Part shown: positions 49,381-59,211 of the stretch, one piece after another | Layout: each line of letters starts with the position of its first letter | Numbering within the stretch: position 1 is the first letter of the stretch | Assembly (NCBI GenBank): GCA_021234155.1 | Contig: JAJEKV010000053.1 | Location: forward strand, 4,990,488-5,054,487 | DNA length: 64,000 nt | Direction of reading: 5' to 3' | From: Isoetes taiwanensis | Lineage: Eukaryota > Streptophyta > Lycopodiopsida > Isoetales > Isoetaceae | The notes under the pieces: generated by a model | The model's database searches: none | Seen by the model: only the letters and a program-made list of their open reading frames with translations | What the model was told of the DNA's origin: nothing | Position numbers and translations under genes: made by a program

Positions 49381-49483
49381 GCTTGGGAAATTTTAGGTCA
49401 AAACTCAAGTTGCTCTGTTTAACATGCTAAGGCACCAACTTAGTTAAAGCTTATACTTATTTCAGACTTTTTCTACCTATTGG

Positions 49484-49739
49484 TCTCACAGCTTGCGCCT
49501 CGTTCCAATACTAATGTTTAGTTTTGCGACCAGGCGCGAGCTGTGAGATCTCATACATTTCTAGGGTTTTTAGGTAATTAAAACATGCTATTCTAACTAA
49601 TTCCTACCTTAGAATTAGCCTTACCACATTATTTTTCTCAAATTCATCATGTTTTGGTGTTCTTGGCTCGATGTCTCACAGCTTGCGCCTCGCTTCAAAA
49701 CTAAAATTTAGTTCTGCGACCAGGCGCGAGCTGTGAGAC
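49484..49739 (-). promoter_or_regulatory. Two near-perfect palindromes upstream of ORF1 (element C)
   Basis: 49673-49739 runs GTCTCACAGCTTGCGCC ... AACTAAAATTTAGTT ... AGGCGCGAGCTGTGAGAC. 49484-49549 is its close copy. Compared with A's version, arm bases have changed on both sides so that pairing is kept (CACGGT/ACCGTG against CACAGCT/AGCTGTG; GACC/GGTC against AAC/GTT). Confidence 0.88.
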
Positions 49740-49938
49740 CACCTCACTTGGAAAAATTTTGGCTCATTCTTTTTAATCTTGTTAAATTCCAATTCACTTA
49801 ATTGTTACTAGCTTAGCATAAACTACAAAATTGAGAGAAAAAAAAAAAAATTTCCCACTTTTCGAGGCTTGAGGATCCTATCAAGTTAGTACTACTGGGA
49901 ACATGGTCAGTGCTTTGCTCTTGCTCTCCAAGAACATT

Positions 49939-49950
49939 GCTCTGATACCA
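49939..49950 (-). promoter_or_regulatory. Element C primer binding site (tRNA-iMet)
   Basis: GCTCTGATACCA on the plus strand, that is TGGTATCAGAGC on the element strand, one base after the LTR. Confidence 0.95.
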
Positions 49951-49951
49951 T

Positions 49952-51496
49952 TGTGACGTCCCCTACTCGTATACGGTGCCCTCACCGTATACAAGCGAGA
50001 GTTCTTCCCCACACCAGCTCCATGTCGATCTGGGGCCCTCCACGTATCATCGCACCGCAAAAGCGAGTCCCAGTGGGAAGAGTGAAGGTGTCATTCTACC
50101 CTGTCTCCTCGGGGGCCTACCTAGCTGTGAAGCGTAAACATACATGTCGGTACTCAACATAATCCTCCATCCACCCGGAAGGGTGGTATATCAACATCTG
50201 CATAGACAATGGTCAAGCACATCATATAGGAATCCTACCCAAGGCTCGAGACTCAAAGGGATGACCACTCGGCTTGGGTCTCCGAGTTCATTGCGCACGA
50301 AATTCATGGCAATGGATTTGGGCGGGCATAGGAACATGGCATAGGGTTGTCCACTCCATCCGCCCCTCACACACACTGCGAGTAGGGCTGAAAAGTGTCG
50401 GGACTGGATCAGAAGCCCCCGGATGCATAGCCGAGGGGCTATTCCCGGGTTATCATCCCAGCCCGATGGGGCAGGTAGGGATCACTCCCTCAGAGATCTA
50501 CATGCTTGACTCAAGGTGACTAGAGGGCCACTACCCGTGATTCGACCGAAACCCGGAAAGTGTACACCACTTCACGGGTGTCGAGCCCATGCCTTACCCA
50601 CACTCAGTGGTAAGCCATTAGGCCTAGTCACAATGATCCCCGGTAGGCTTTACACACCAGAGGGATCGTTCAAGAGTCAGAACATGAACCTCCTTCTTCT
50701 CACCCGGTCGGCCCCTTCACCCACAACCGTGTGTGGCTCTTGTACACAGGCGAATCTACAAGTGTGCTAGAGAGGCTACTCTAGGAGCATCAACTACAAG
50801 CTTTAGGGCCTCTACCCCCCTTCCCAATACAAGGAGTTCACAGAGATACATCATCCAAATACATCACAGAAGAACTAAAGAACTAGATCTAATCATAGAG
50901 TTAGGTTCTTTAGTTAGTGTCCGAGATCTAAGATCTAGATAGCTGCTATGGGCAATTTAATAGTCTAAACCTACTGATTCTATGACTAGAAGACGGTTTA
51001 AGCTATTAAATTGACCAAATACCTGATCCTTGAGTGGCTCCTCTAACCCGAAGTTCAACCATCCCTTTGGGCTGATCGAATTCGGAGGCCCGATGCATCC
51101 GCGGCAGGCGCCGGGAGGCGATTTTGGCTCCTGGGGCAGCCAAAACTGAGCTCTAAAACCCTAAGGACGAAAAACTAGCAAGCTAGGGTTTTCCTACCCT
51201 AAATAGACATGGGGTTTAGGCTAGGGTTTCCAATTACCCATTTTGGCATGTGGGATAATTGGAAAGGCCCCACTTGCCTTTAATGGCTCGGTGGCAAAAT
51301 ATGCCAACATGGAAAGGTGTGCCCACATTAATGTGCACATATGCACATTAATAATATATGAACACTCCTAGCAAGTTGCCCCTAGGGCTACTTACCTGGC
51401 TATCCGTTGGCGTACACGTCGGTCGGAGTGGCGTGTACGCGTGACAGGGCAGTACAGTATACGTCCTGGGACCGTATACTGTGCTGGAACGTCACA
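49952..51496 (-). repeat. Element C 5' LTR
   Basis: 1545 bp, TGTGACG...GTCACA on the element strand. Both ends carry GTATAC-based palindromes. Matches the split 3' LTR at 26175-26676 plus 38907-39964. Confidence 0.95.
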
Positions 51497-51501
51497 GAAG
51501 C
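51497..51501. repeat. Element C target-site duplication, right
   Basis: GAAGC, as at 26170-26174. Confidence 0.93.
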
Positions 51502-51830
51502 CAGCAGCAAGGAAGCCAGGATCGAGACTGTTGCAAGCAGTCCGAGAGATCCGGCATTTTCAGAGAAGTTACGGCCTTCTCATTCCCCGAGCATCATTCG
51601 CCAGACTTGTCAAGGAGGTCGTACAGGAGTTCGACACGAGCATGAGAGTCACAGGCGAGATGCTGCTAGCCTTACAAGAAGCAGCTGAGTAGAAGTTGGT
51701 GCAGCATTTTGAAGACTCGAGAGCGTGCACCTTGCATGCCAAGAGAGTGACTCTGATGACCAAGTACATGACTTGGCAAGTTCTATTAAAGGAGAATGTT
51801 AATTTTGTAAATAATAAATTTTGTGAATAA
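51502..51830 (+). pseudogene. Element A ORF1, part 2: histone H3-type fold
   Basis: After conceptual removal of element C and one target copy, the frame of 25226-26174 continues here without a shift (PPKK joined to PAARKPGS). The sequence follows the H3 histone fold from alpha-N to alpha-3: AVREIRHFQRS, LLIPRASFARLVKEVVQEF, LLALQEAAE, an in-frame TAG at 51690, LVQHFEDS, then ACTLHAKRVTLM. Roughly half of the residues match canonical H3. Loop 1 has H3 length, not the longer CENH3 form. H3 Cys110 and His113 equivalents are kept. Lys56 is Arg and Lys79 is Asp. The C-terminal helix diverges after LMTK. Stop TAA at 51828. Confidence 0.92.
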
Positions 51831-51920
51831 AAAGTTTTGTAGAGTAAGTTCTGAGTGCATAAATATTGATAATCAGGGTAAATTAGTAGTATTTGCTTTT
51901 TGTTTTAGTTAAAATGGACA

Positions 51921-52193
51921 TCATATGGTCAAGGAATGCGCCAGAGCATCGATCTAAATTTTAGGTCAGGCCCCAGGCGCACACCATGAGTATTTCACAT
52001 CAAAAAAGGTCCCAACCATCTCCAAATCGGCCAAGAAAAGGGTCAATCTTGCATATCTCGGTGAGACCATCATGTTTTGATCCTTAGTTTATCCTGTTTA
52101 GATAAGTTTTGACCAAATAGGGCCAAATTGCTCACGGTATACGCCAGGACCTCAACCTAAATTTTAGGTCAGCCTTCTAGCGCACACCGTGAG
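51921..52193 (+). promoter_or_regulatory. Two palindromes upstream of ORF2 (element A)
   Basis: 52131-52193 runs CTCACGGTATACGCC ... CCTAAATTTTAGG ... GCGCACACCGTGAG with perfect outer arms. 51921-51990 is a more decayed copy. Same module as before ORF1. Confidence 0.82.
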
Positions 52194-52388
52194 TACTTTC
52201 AGCATTATCTCTCTCATGCTACCTCCAATTGACCTCAAATTTGTTGTAGTAGGTTCATTAGATATTCTTAATCATGCTCATACCTTCAAACTAGCCTTCA
52301 AATCCTCATTTTGACCTCAAAATAGGTGAGAATTGCCAAACCCAAAAATTTTCCAAGTTTTCCAAAAATTAGGGTTTTTCCCTTTTCC

Positions 52389-52396
52389 TATAAATA
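52389..52396 (+). promoter_or_regulatory. TATA box of ORF2 (element A)
   Basis: TATAAATA, 121 bp before the ORF2 ATG. The leader holds TTAGGCGATTTTCCAGC and TTAGGCGCTTCAAGAGCT, echoing the ORF1 leader. Confidence 0.72.
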
Positions 52397-53013
52397 GGCC
52401 CCCCATATCTCACTTAGCATCTTACAGGTTTGCTCTCAGCTTTTAGGCGATTTTCCAGCTCCCTTAGGCGCTTCAAGAGCTGTTTGTTAGTCTCATTCAG
52501 TCAAGATCAATGGCAACTATAGATTTCAGGCGATGGTACAGCGCCAGTGCTCATGTGGCTGAAGCTGATATCAATGCCATTTTCCAAGTTTTCCAGAAGG
52601 AAATAGACATCCAAGCCACTTTGTAGGCAACCCCATCCTATATGGAAGTCATGACTGAGTTCCAAGCTAGGGTAGGACCATCCTTAGTACAGCTTCCCCC
52701 TTGTACAGAATATTTTGTTCCGAAGCAATCCCTTCAAGCAGCCTTGGGTGATGTCCCGAACATTGCCAAGTACCTGAACAACAAAGTTGCTAGGTTGCCA
52801 GATTACATGGTCATGACAGTTAATAAGGCCAAATATTTCTCCTATACCGCTGCCTTAGCCATCTTTCTCTCTCACCGTACCCAGAACCCCTCCATCCCGG
52901 CCATGGATGTGGACCCCCTAGCCTCTTCAGCAGAGGGTCAGCTCCTCTTGCAAAAGCAGAGCAAGAAGGGAGAGCCGAAGACGAAGAGCTCGACTCAGAC
53001 GACGAAGACTACC

Positions 53014-53555
53014 ATTAGGGATTTTTTGAGATCATAAAAGGGCCTTCTAAGAACTGTTGACTAAGCTATATGAACTACCAATCAGAAAACATAACTGATA
53101 ATCCAGTCAGCAAAACAGTTATAACTAACTCACTGGATCACATTTTCTAGCATAAGTGTTGATAGAAAAGTCCAAATGAGCTATTGTTTGGTGCAATAGA
53201 TAGATCTCATTGAGATCTTTCCAACCTTAGGTGGTTTGCATATCTTTTAGCCCCGTAGGATAGTAAAAAATGGTAAAACCATATTTTTTGGAGTTTTGAC
53301 AATCATAAGTGGTTAAAATATGTGCAAAGCACCTAAGGTTAGAAAGATTTCAATGAGATCTATCTATTGCACTAAATTAGAGCTCATTTGGACTTTTCTA
53401 TCAACAGTTATGCTAGAAAATGTGATCCAGTAAGTTAAACAGCTTTGCTGACTGGACCCGTCAGGCTCTGATTTCTGATTGGTAGTTCATTTATCTTCAT
53501 TTGGCTTAGTTGGCATGTTTTGAAGGCCCTTTTTTAATCTCAAAAAAACCCTAAT
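53014..53555. mobile_element. Foldback MITE-like element in ORF2 of A
   Basis: Ends are inverted repeats: ATTAGGGATTTTTTGAGAT at the left against the complement of ATCTCAAAAAAACCCTAAT at the right, continuing through AAAGGGCCTTC on both arms. Internal halves also pair (CAATAGATAGATCTCATTGA with its complement around 53360), so nearly the whole 540 bp folds. No ORF. C's ORF2 lacks it, which shows that it is an insertion. Target duplication not resolved. Confidence 0.85.
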
Positions 53556-54353
53556 CGAGTTCGACCCAGACCAGGAGCGGCGACAAGCAGAGTAGTCTTT
53601 CGACCAGGACCTGCAGACCCACAGGATCGCTCCTCCACTCGGGCCAGGTATCACAAGCCTAGCCCCCATCATCATCAACGGCCAGGAGTACCTGCTCCTG
53701 AGTGACATCCAGAACCTCCCCGAATGCAGAGCCAGGGAGTACAGGCGCGACGAGTTGCTGCACCTTCTGCGGCAACAACCAGATCTGGATGACTTCATCA
53801 ATCGGGAGGCTTCCAACTTCCCAATCAATGTAAGAGAAGCCGACACCTACACCGGGGAGTCGACTTCAGATATCCAGGCATATAGCAGCATCCGACAAAT
53901 GATGACAACTCGGGACCTGCCTTCAGAAGAAGAATTCTATGCCATCCAAGAACGGATGGGGATCCGTGGCAAGACCGCAAATATTTTGATGCCAAGTCCT
54001 TCGACACCAGCTCCCATAGGTGTTCAGAGAAGAGGCGAGATCGACCTGACAAGAATCGCATCAACAATAAGGGACCACAGAAACCTGACGGAGATTCACG
54101 TCGATGAATATGTGGGAAGACATAGAGCTGGTGCCGGACCCGACGAAGAATCAACAGCGACAGGCAGGGACAGGTCGCTAAGGTATTACCTTCCTCTACT
54201 GTTGGACGGGAGAATAACGGTCATCCATCGCAAATTCAGCCCAAGGGGCGAAGAAGGAGTATTCATGCTCATCGCACTCTCAGGCTTTGGTAGGCATGCT
54301 CGACTAATTCCAACAGTTGACCATGTCATCCTAGTCAAGAGAACGGTGGCACT

Positions 54354-56406
54354 CATTAGAAAAAATTTGGGGTCTCGAATGGACCCCGTAACAGAAAATA
54401 AAATTAGTTTCCTTTTATTTCCACCTCATATACTTGTGCAATTATTATACAAAGATATGAAATCTTAAAGGTCTATTTGGAATATCTAGCAAGCATGCCA
54501 CATGTGTGTAGGTCAATTTGGCTCGTGCAAAAGAGATTTGCAAATTTTACAGAAGCCGTGTGCGAGCTGACGTCAACAGCAAAATTTATTCCTCTTCTGC
54601 TCTTCTGAGAAAACAATATCTTCTTCGCACGTTTTGGACTCAATGCTTCAAGCATTAGGTGATTTTCCGATAAGGCTACACCATCTTCTCATATTCTGAA
54701 CTCTATGATCCAATTATTTCATATTTATGAAATGGCTTTAGTAATCGCGTTTGTTAGTTGAGACAAGTTTATGTTTGAAAAGAAATCGAGATCCTACTTT
54801 ACTTCTTCACTGGCATGTATACAGGTTGTTTTGGTTTTGGTCTTGATTGAAGAAAGAAGTAAATCTTAAATGGTTATAGTGTTCACAGAAAGTTGTTTCG
54901 AGAGCCAAAAATTCTATTTAGAGGGGAATAACCATTTAGGTTTGTTGTCTATATGCATTACGGTGAGAACTCAGAGAAAAAAGGAAAAAAGTGATTAGAT
55001 TGTATCCTGCTTTGCACTTGTTGCATATCCATTCTTGATATCTTCCTTAGTCCATTTCAGGCCAAGCTAGATATTCACTTTTGGTTGATAGAACATTGTG
55101 GTGACATGCTTAAAAAATGCTAGCGATCAATGCAACTATTTATTGACTACTTAAACTGCTTGTTCAACATCTGAAGATCCAGTAAGCTTTACAAAGCTTG
55201 CACCTCTATTGATCACATAAAGGTAAAATAAACTATCTTTCTGCCAGAGACTAAGGAGATACAGCTCTATGAAATATAATTGTTTGAATTGAACCATATT
55301 TAATGCTGAATGACATACAGTCATGTCAAGAAGTCAATAAGAATTTTCAAATGCCTGCCAATGCAATTTTGAGATGCCGAAGAAAGATCTTTGACAGAGG
55401 ATGACCTGTTTGTGCATGGATACTGAATCTTTTTCTAACGTTGATCTTTGTTACGACCATGCATGTGTAATGCAATGCCTGGATTTCCACCATTCTGTAG
55501 AGCCCAATCATTGTAGTTTGAATCCACTTCTTGCAACCTGCCAGAAATGAATCGTCAATCAAACGCTCATTTACAGCTCAAAATAAAAAACAAAGGCTTT
55601 GCACCTTAAAGAGGATCTCGTCTTTCATCAAATCTTCTAAAATGAACTTATATCTAAATACACCTTTCAGGAGTTGAACCTGATTTGCCAATGAGCCTTT
55701 TGCATTGACATCATGCATCCAGCTTTATAAAGAGTATTTACCCGATGGAATGAGTTGCATTATACTTATGAACCAATATAAGAGGGCAATACATCGATCG
55801 TGACTGTTTTGTCTCTGATCTGGGATTGGGCATAAATCACAGAACAAAACAAGTTAATAAAAACACCAAAATTGATAACAAAAGGATATATTTTCATGCT
55901 AGTGCTTACCAGATCTATTGGGATGGTTGAACGATGCCAAAGCTTCTACCGTATCCATTAGGATGGTCGTATGAGAAGACGCTGTGCAGATAACCAAAAA
56001 AAACATTCATGGCTTCGACAATCGGAAGAATAGCTTCGTCGCACCTCTATCCATACCTAACCTTATTTCCTAATACTGCATCCTAAATCCACAACAATCC
56101 GCGGAAAGTTTTTACAATCCGCGGGAATTTTTAATTCTTAGCTCGCCTTTCAAGGACGTATATTTTGGAGAAGGGGCTCAATATCTCACGACCCTTTTAT
56201 CAAAATATTTAATGGGCCATTGGGACAAGTGACCATAGAAACACAGCCATGTGGATGCTACTTTATAAAACTTCAAAAAACCCTTTGCCACGTAGTATGC
56301 ATTACAAACAAAGGGCATGAGCTCCCATTGGTTGCCATAAAAAGCTGACGTGGATTTTTTGAATATCCATAATGGGCCCATATGAGATCCCATATTTTCT
56401 CTAATG
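54354..56406. mobile_element. 2-kb non-autonomous TIR DNA transposon in ORF2 of A
   Basis: Absent from C's ORF2 at the corresponding codon (VAL then DxFDF). The left end, CATTAGAAAAAATTTGGGGT, is inverted at the right end, ATCCCATATTTTCTCTAATG, with about 80% match over 34 bases. Inside are only short frames and no transposase motif. The superfamily is not assigned and the target duplication is not visible. Confidence 0.75.
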
Positions 56407-56608
56407 GGATATCTTTGATTTTGTGGTACCCTACCGACGGCAGGGAAGATTAGCAGTGACTGCGGCCTACACTTCCGACCGCAGGGTGGAAGACTTGGTG
56501 ACAGCTTTGCAGGGCGGAACACCAACGAACATCCTCAGGAACTTGGGACGCTCGGTAGGAACGGCCCAGGTTAAGAAGTTCCTTGAGGATAACCCGTTAG
56601 ACTCTTGA

Positions 56609-57100
56609 TCGCGGAAGCATTGTAACTAAATTTTCTATATATATAAATACATTTTGTTTGGCATTCTAAATGTTTTTGTTGATGTATTTTGCTTCCACAA
56701 CTATATCAGCAAACACATATAATGCAATAAAACAAATAGAGCTAACCGTAAGGCTACGATCTACTTGTGTATGCAGCTAGAGGTCCAGGAACAGCTGAAC
56801 AAGACCGGCGAGTCCATAGAGATGAAGAGACGCCGGCCAGACAGCTCCTAGCAAGGAACCTGTACGAAGAATTCGGTCCCATGACTCCCGAAGAGGAGAT
56901 GTCGCAGATGAGATATGATCTTAAGAGATAAAGGCCTTATTAGCAGCACAAGCAGCAGTTGGGCCAGACCACAACGTCCAGTTAGCGCAAGCAACACCTC
57001 GAAAGACGGGAAAGGATAAGAAGAAGAGCAAGAGAAGCAGGTTCCCTAGCACGGAAGCCTCCGACACAAGCTCGGATTCGGACTTTGATTCCGAGAAAGA
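56609..57100 (+). other. Element A spacer and possible gag N-terminus
   Basis: A T/A-rich spacer with TATATATAAATAC at about 56635, then a possible gag start near 56771 (MQLEVQEQLNKTGESIEMKR) that meets a TAG after about 23 codons. The 56900-57100 stretch reads acidic and basic low-complexity protein in shifted frames. C has a related spacer at 45626-45775. Confidence 0.5.
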
Positions 57101-57955
57101 GGTGGAACAGGTGCAGGACCGTAGAGACGGCAGACACAGGGACACAAGGACCTCAGACTATCAGAAGAAAGTAGACTCCGCACTGAGCAATGTGTGGAAG
57201 GCAAGAAAGCTCGAACAATTCTCAGGTGACAATCGGTCAGGCATGGAGGCAGAGGCCTGGCTGGACGAGATGAGGGAATATAGGAATGCATACGGAATGA
57301 AGGACGAAGACAAGGGCAGGGTGGCTACAGCCAACCTTAAAGGAGCAGCCAGGATATGGTGGAAGGGCTATGCCAAGGCCCATGGGTTGAGCAGGGATAG
57401 TGCAGATTCAAGAAATTTTCAAAGGCATTCAAGCGCCACTATGTGCCAAAGGAGCATAAATGCCACATGATGCAGCAATTCTATCGGCTATAGCAGGGCA
57501 ACAAGTTCGTGCAGAAATACACGGAAGAGTTCATGAAACTGAGGCTTTATGTGCCGAAGCTGAGTGAACGCCATGCAGTGGAAGGGTACATCGAGGGATT
57601 AAACGATGAGATAAGGAAGCTGGTAAGAGCAATCAACCCTCGAACAGTATCAGAAGTGGAATCGAAAGCAGTCAGCCTGCAAGGATCCGGGCCCTCAGAA
57701 CAGTGGGCAGAAATAGCAGTACTATCAGGATAAGGGCAAAGCATCGGGGAGTTATAGCCCTAGAGCAGCTAGTCCAGGACCAGCAAAGGCTCCATACAGT
57801 GGCAGTTATGGGAAGCAGCAGGAAAAGAAACAAGTATCCTTCAAAGATAAGCCGCAGCAAGAAGGGTCAAGCTACTCGAAAGTGGTGCGATCCTTTTTAC
57901 AAGCAATGCCTAAGGAGAAGAGGCAGGAGTGCATTGAGAAACAACTCTGCTTCAG
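57101..57955 (+). pseudogene. Element A gag
   Basis: A retrotransposon gag core: KARKLEQFSGDNRSGMEAEA, WLDEMREYRNAYGMKDEDKG, then, after one shift, KRHYVPKEHK, LQQGN with the first Gln as TAG (57491), YTEEFMKLRLYVPKLSERHA and IEGLNDEIRKLVRAINPRTV. A CCHC knuckle, CFRCFQPGHRTA, follows near 57950. It would form the particle shell and bind RNA. Frameshifted twice. Confidence 0.87.
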
Positions 57956-58575
57956 GTGCTTCCAGCCAGGCCACAGAACTGCCCTTTTGTCATGAATGCG
58001 GCATTAGCAGAGTTGGGTGGATGGGAGACTCCCTCTGACGACGACGGCGGAGAAGCACGCGACTTCATTCAGGGTGAGTGTCATATCTTTGCAGCCATAG
58101 ATTCAAACCAAGCAGAAAATCAGTATCAGGTAATCTCCACAGTAGGGAAGGCCAAGGTCAAGTCTTTTATAGTCCTGATAGATACGGGGAGCACCCACAA
58201 CTTTGCGTCTCCAAGAATTTGAGATGTTGAAGCTCAAGCCGTTGAAGTCAAAGCTGAGACCCGCGGTGTTAGCAAGCGGGGCAGTGAGACACACGGCAGG
58301 CAAGAGGATAAATTTTGACATCGATTTGCCAGGTATCAACATCCAAATGGGAGCGGAAGTGATGAACATTGGGAAGTATGATTTGATCATCGGCATGGAG
58401 TACCTCGCTCCAGCAAAGGCCATCATCGACTGTGGGAACCGTAAAGTGACCTTGATGGTGCCCAACGGTAAAATCATAGAAATTGCAGGTAAGGAAGTTG
58501 TTCCTATCATACAGTGTATGTCTAGTAAGCGGCTGCTCAAGGGTGCTCAGCAAATTACCAAAACAGGTAGCTAAA
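57956..58575 (+). pseudogene. Element A protease
   Basis: The frame continues from the knuckle with CPFVMNAALAELGGWE and FIQGECHIFAAID, then FIVLIDTGSTHNFASPRI with the DTGS catalytic site. A one-base shift near 58200 leads to RINFDIDLPGINIQMGAEVM and GKYDLIIGMEYLAPAKAIID. The linker to RT is about 40 residues shorter than in C. Confidence 0.88.
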
Positions 58576-59211
58576 TTGGTAAAGGAGTTCCACAATCTCT
58601 TCCTAGACGAGATCAAGCAGGTTCCTCCTTACAGGGGAGTCGAGTGTGAGATAGCACTCGAACCAGATACGAAGCCGACGAGCAAAGTGCCGCACAGGAT
58701 GACAACGCAAGAGCTAGCCGAGTTGAAGAAACAATTGCAGGAGTTGCTTCACCTAGGGTTCATTAGACCTAGCGTCTCACCATTTGGGGCACCCATCCTT
58801 TTTGTGAAGAAGAAGGATGGCAGCTTGAGGATGTGCATAGATTACAGGCAGCTAAACAAGCACATCATCAAGAATAAGTATGCACTCCCTAGATCGGACG
58901 ACCTGATGGATCAGCTCCAAGGCGCGAAGGTTTTCTCCAAGATAGACCTGAGGTCAGGGTACCATCAGATCAGGATTAAGGAAGAAGGCGTCCACAAAAC
59001 AGCATTCAAGACCAGGTATGGGCATTACGAGTTCACTGTAATGCCGTTTGGCTTGTCAAACGCCCCAGCAACGTTCATGAGGCTTATGAACGATATCTTC
59101 AGGGAATTTTTGGATACTTTTGTCATAGTATTCTTTGATGATATTCTGATGTACAGCAAATCCCTGGAAGAACACGTGCAACACCTAAGGAAAGTGCTTT
59201 CGAGAAGCTAA
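58483..59211 (+). pseudogene. Element A reverse transcriptase
   Basis: A long open frame with [83 protein letters not shown] and the catalytic [12 protein letters not shown]. The usual Tyr of YxDD is Phe here and in C, so FFDD seems a family trait. The frame ends shortly after, in the thumb, by a frameshift. Confidence 0.92.

Larger units (their letters stand above)
26175..51496 (-). mobile_element. Element C: second histone-H3-carrying chromovirus, inserted in A's ORF1
   Basis: A minus-strand member of the same family as A. The 5' LTR is 51496-49952, the iMet primer site 49950-49939, ORF1 49271-48016, ORF2 47311-45776, gag and pol 45.6 to 40.9 kb, the polypurine tract 39977-39965 and the 3' LTR 39964-26175, which is interrupted by element B. 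Five-base GAAGC duplications flank it. Coding identity with A is moderate and many synonymous changes are seen, so the two copies descend from separate active elements. Frameshifts are numerous, some possibly sequencing artefacts. Confidence 0.93.
52510..56608 (+). pseudogene. Element A ORF2, unknown accessory protein (twice interrupted)
   Basis: Coding runs 52510-53013, 53556-54353 and 56408-56608, separated by two inserted DNA elements. Key parts are MATIDFRRWYSASAHVAEAD, FQVFQKEIDIQATL, a TAG at 52624, LGDVPNIAKYLNNK, MDVDPLASSAEG, ITSLAPIIINGQEYLLLSDI, LLLDGRITVIHRKFSPRGEE and LIALSGFGRHAR, then after the second insertion a frame giving LVTALQGGTPTNILRNLG and KKFLEDNP. It matches C's ORF2 throughout and has no recognised domain. 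The role is unknown; its own TATA box suggests separate expression. Confidence 0.8.

Noticed and set aside
51502-51830. CENH3 rather than H3 origin for the histone fold
   Set aside because: The tail is canonical H3 and loop 1 has the H3 length (EFDTSMRVTGEM), without the extended CENH3 loop.
25226-51830. A host histone H3 gene hit by transposons
   Set aside because: The same ORF lies at the same place in the independent element C, between primer site and ORF2, so it belongs to the element.
58103-58616. Minus-strand frames of 115-145 codons
   Set aside because: Antisense shadows of element A's protease.
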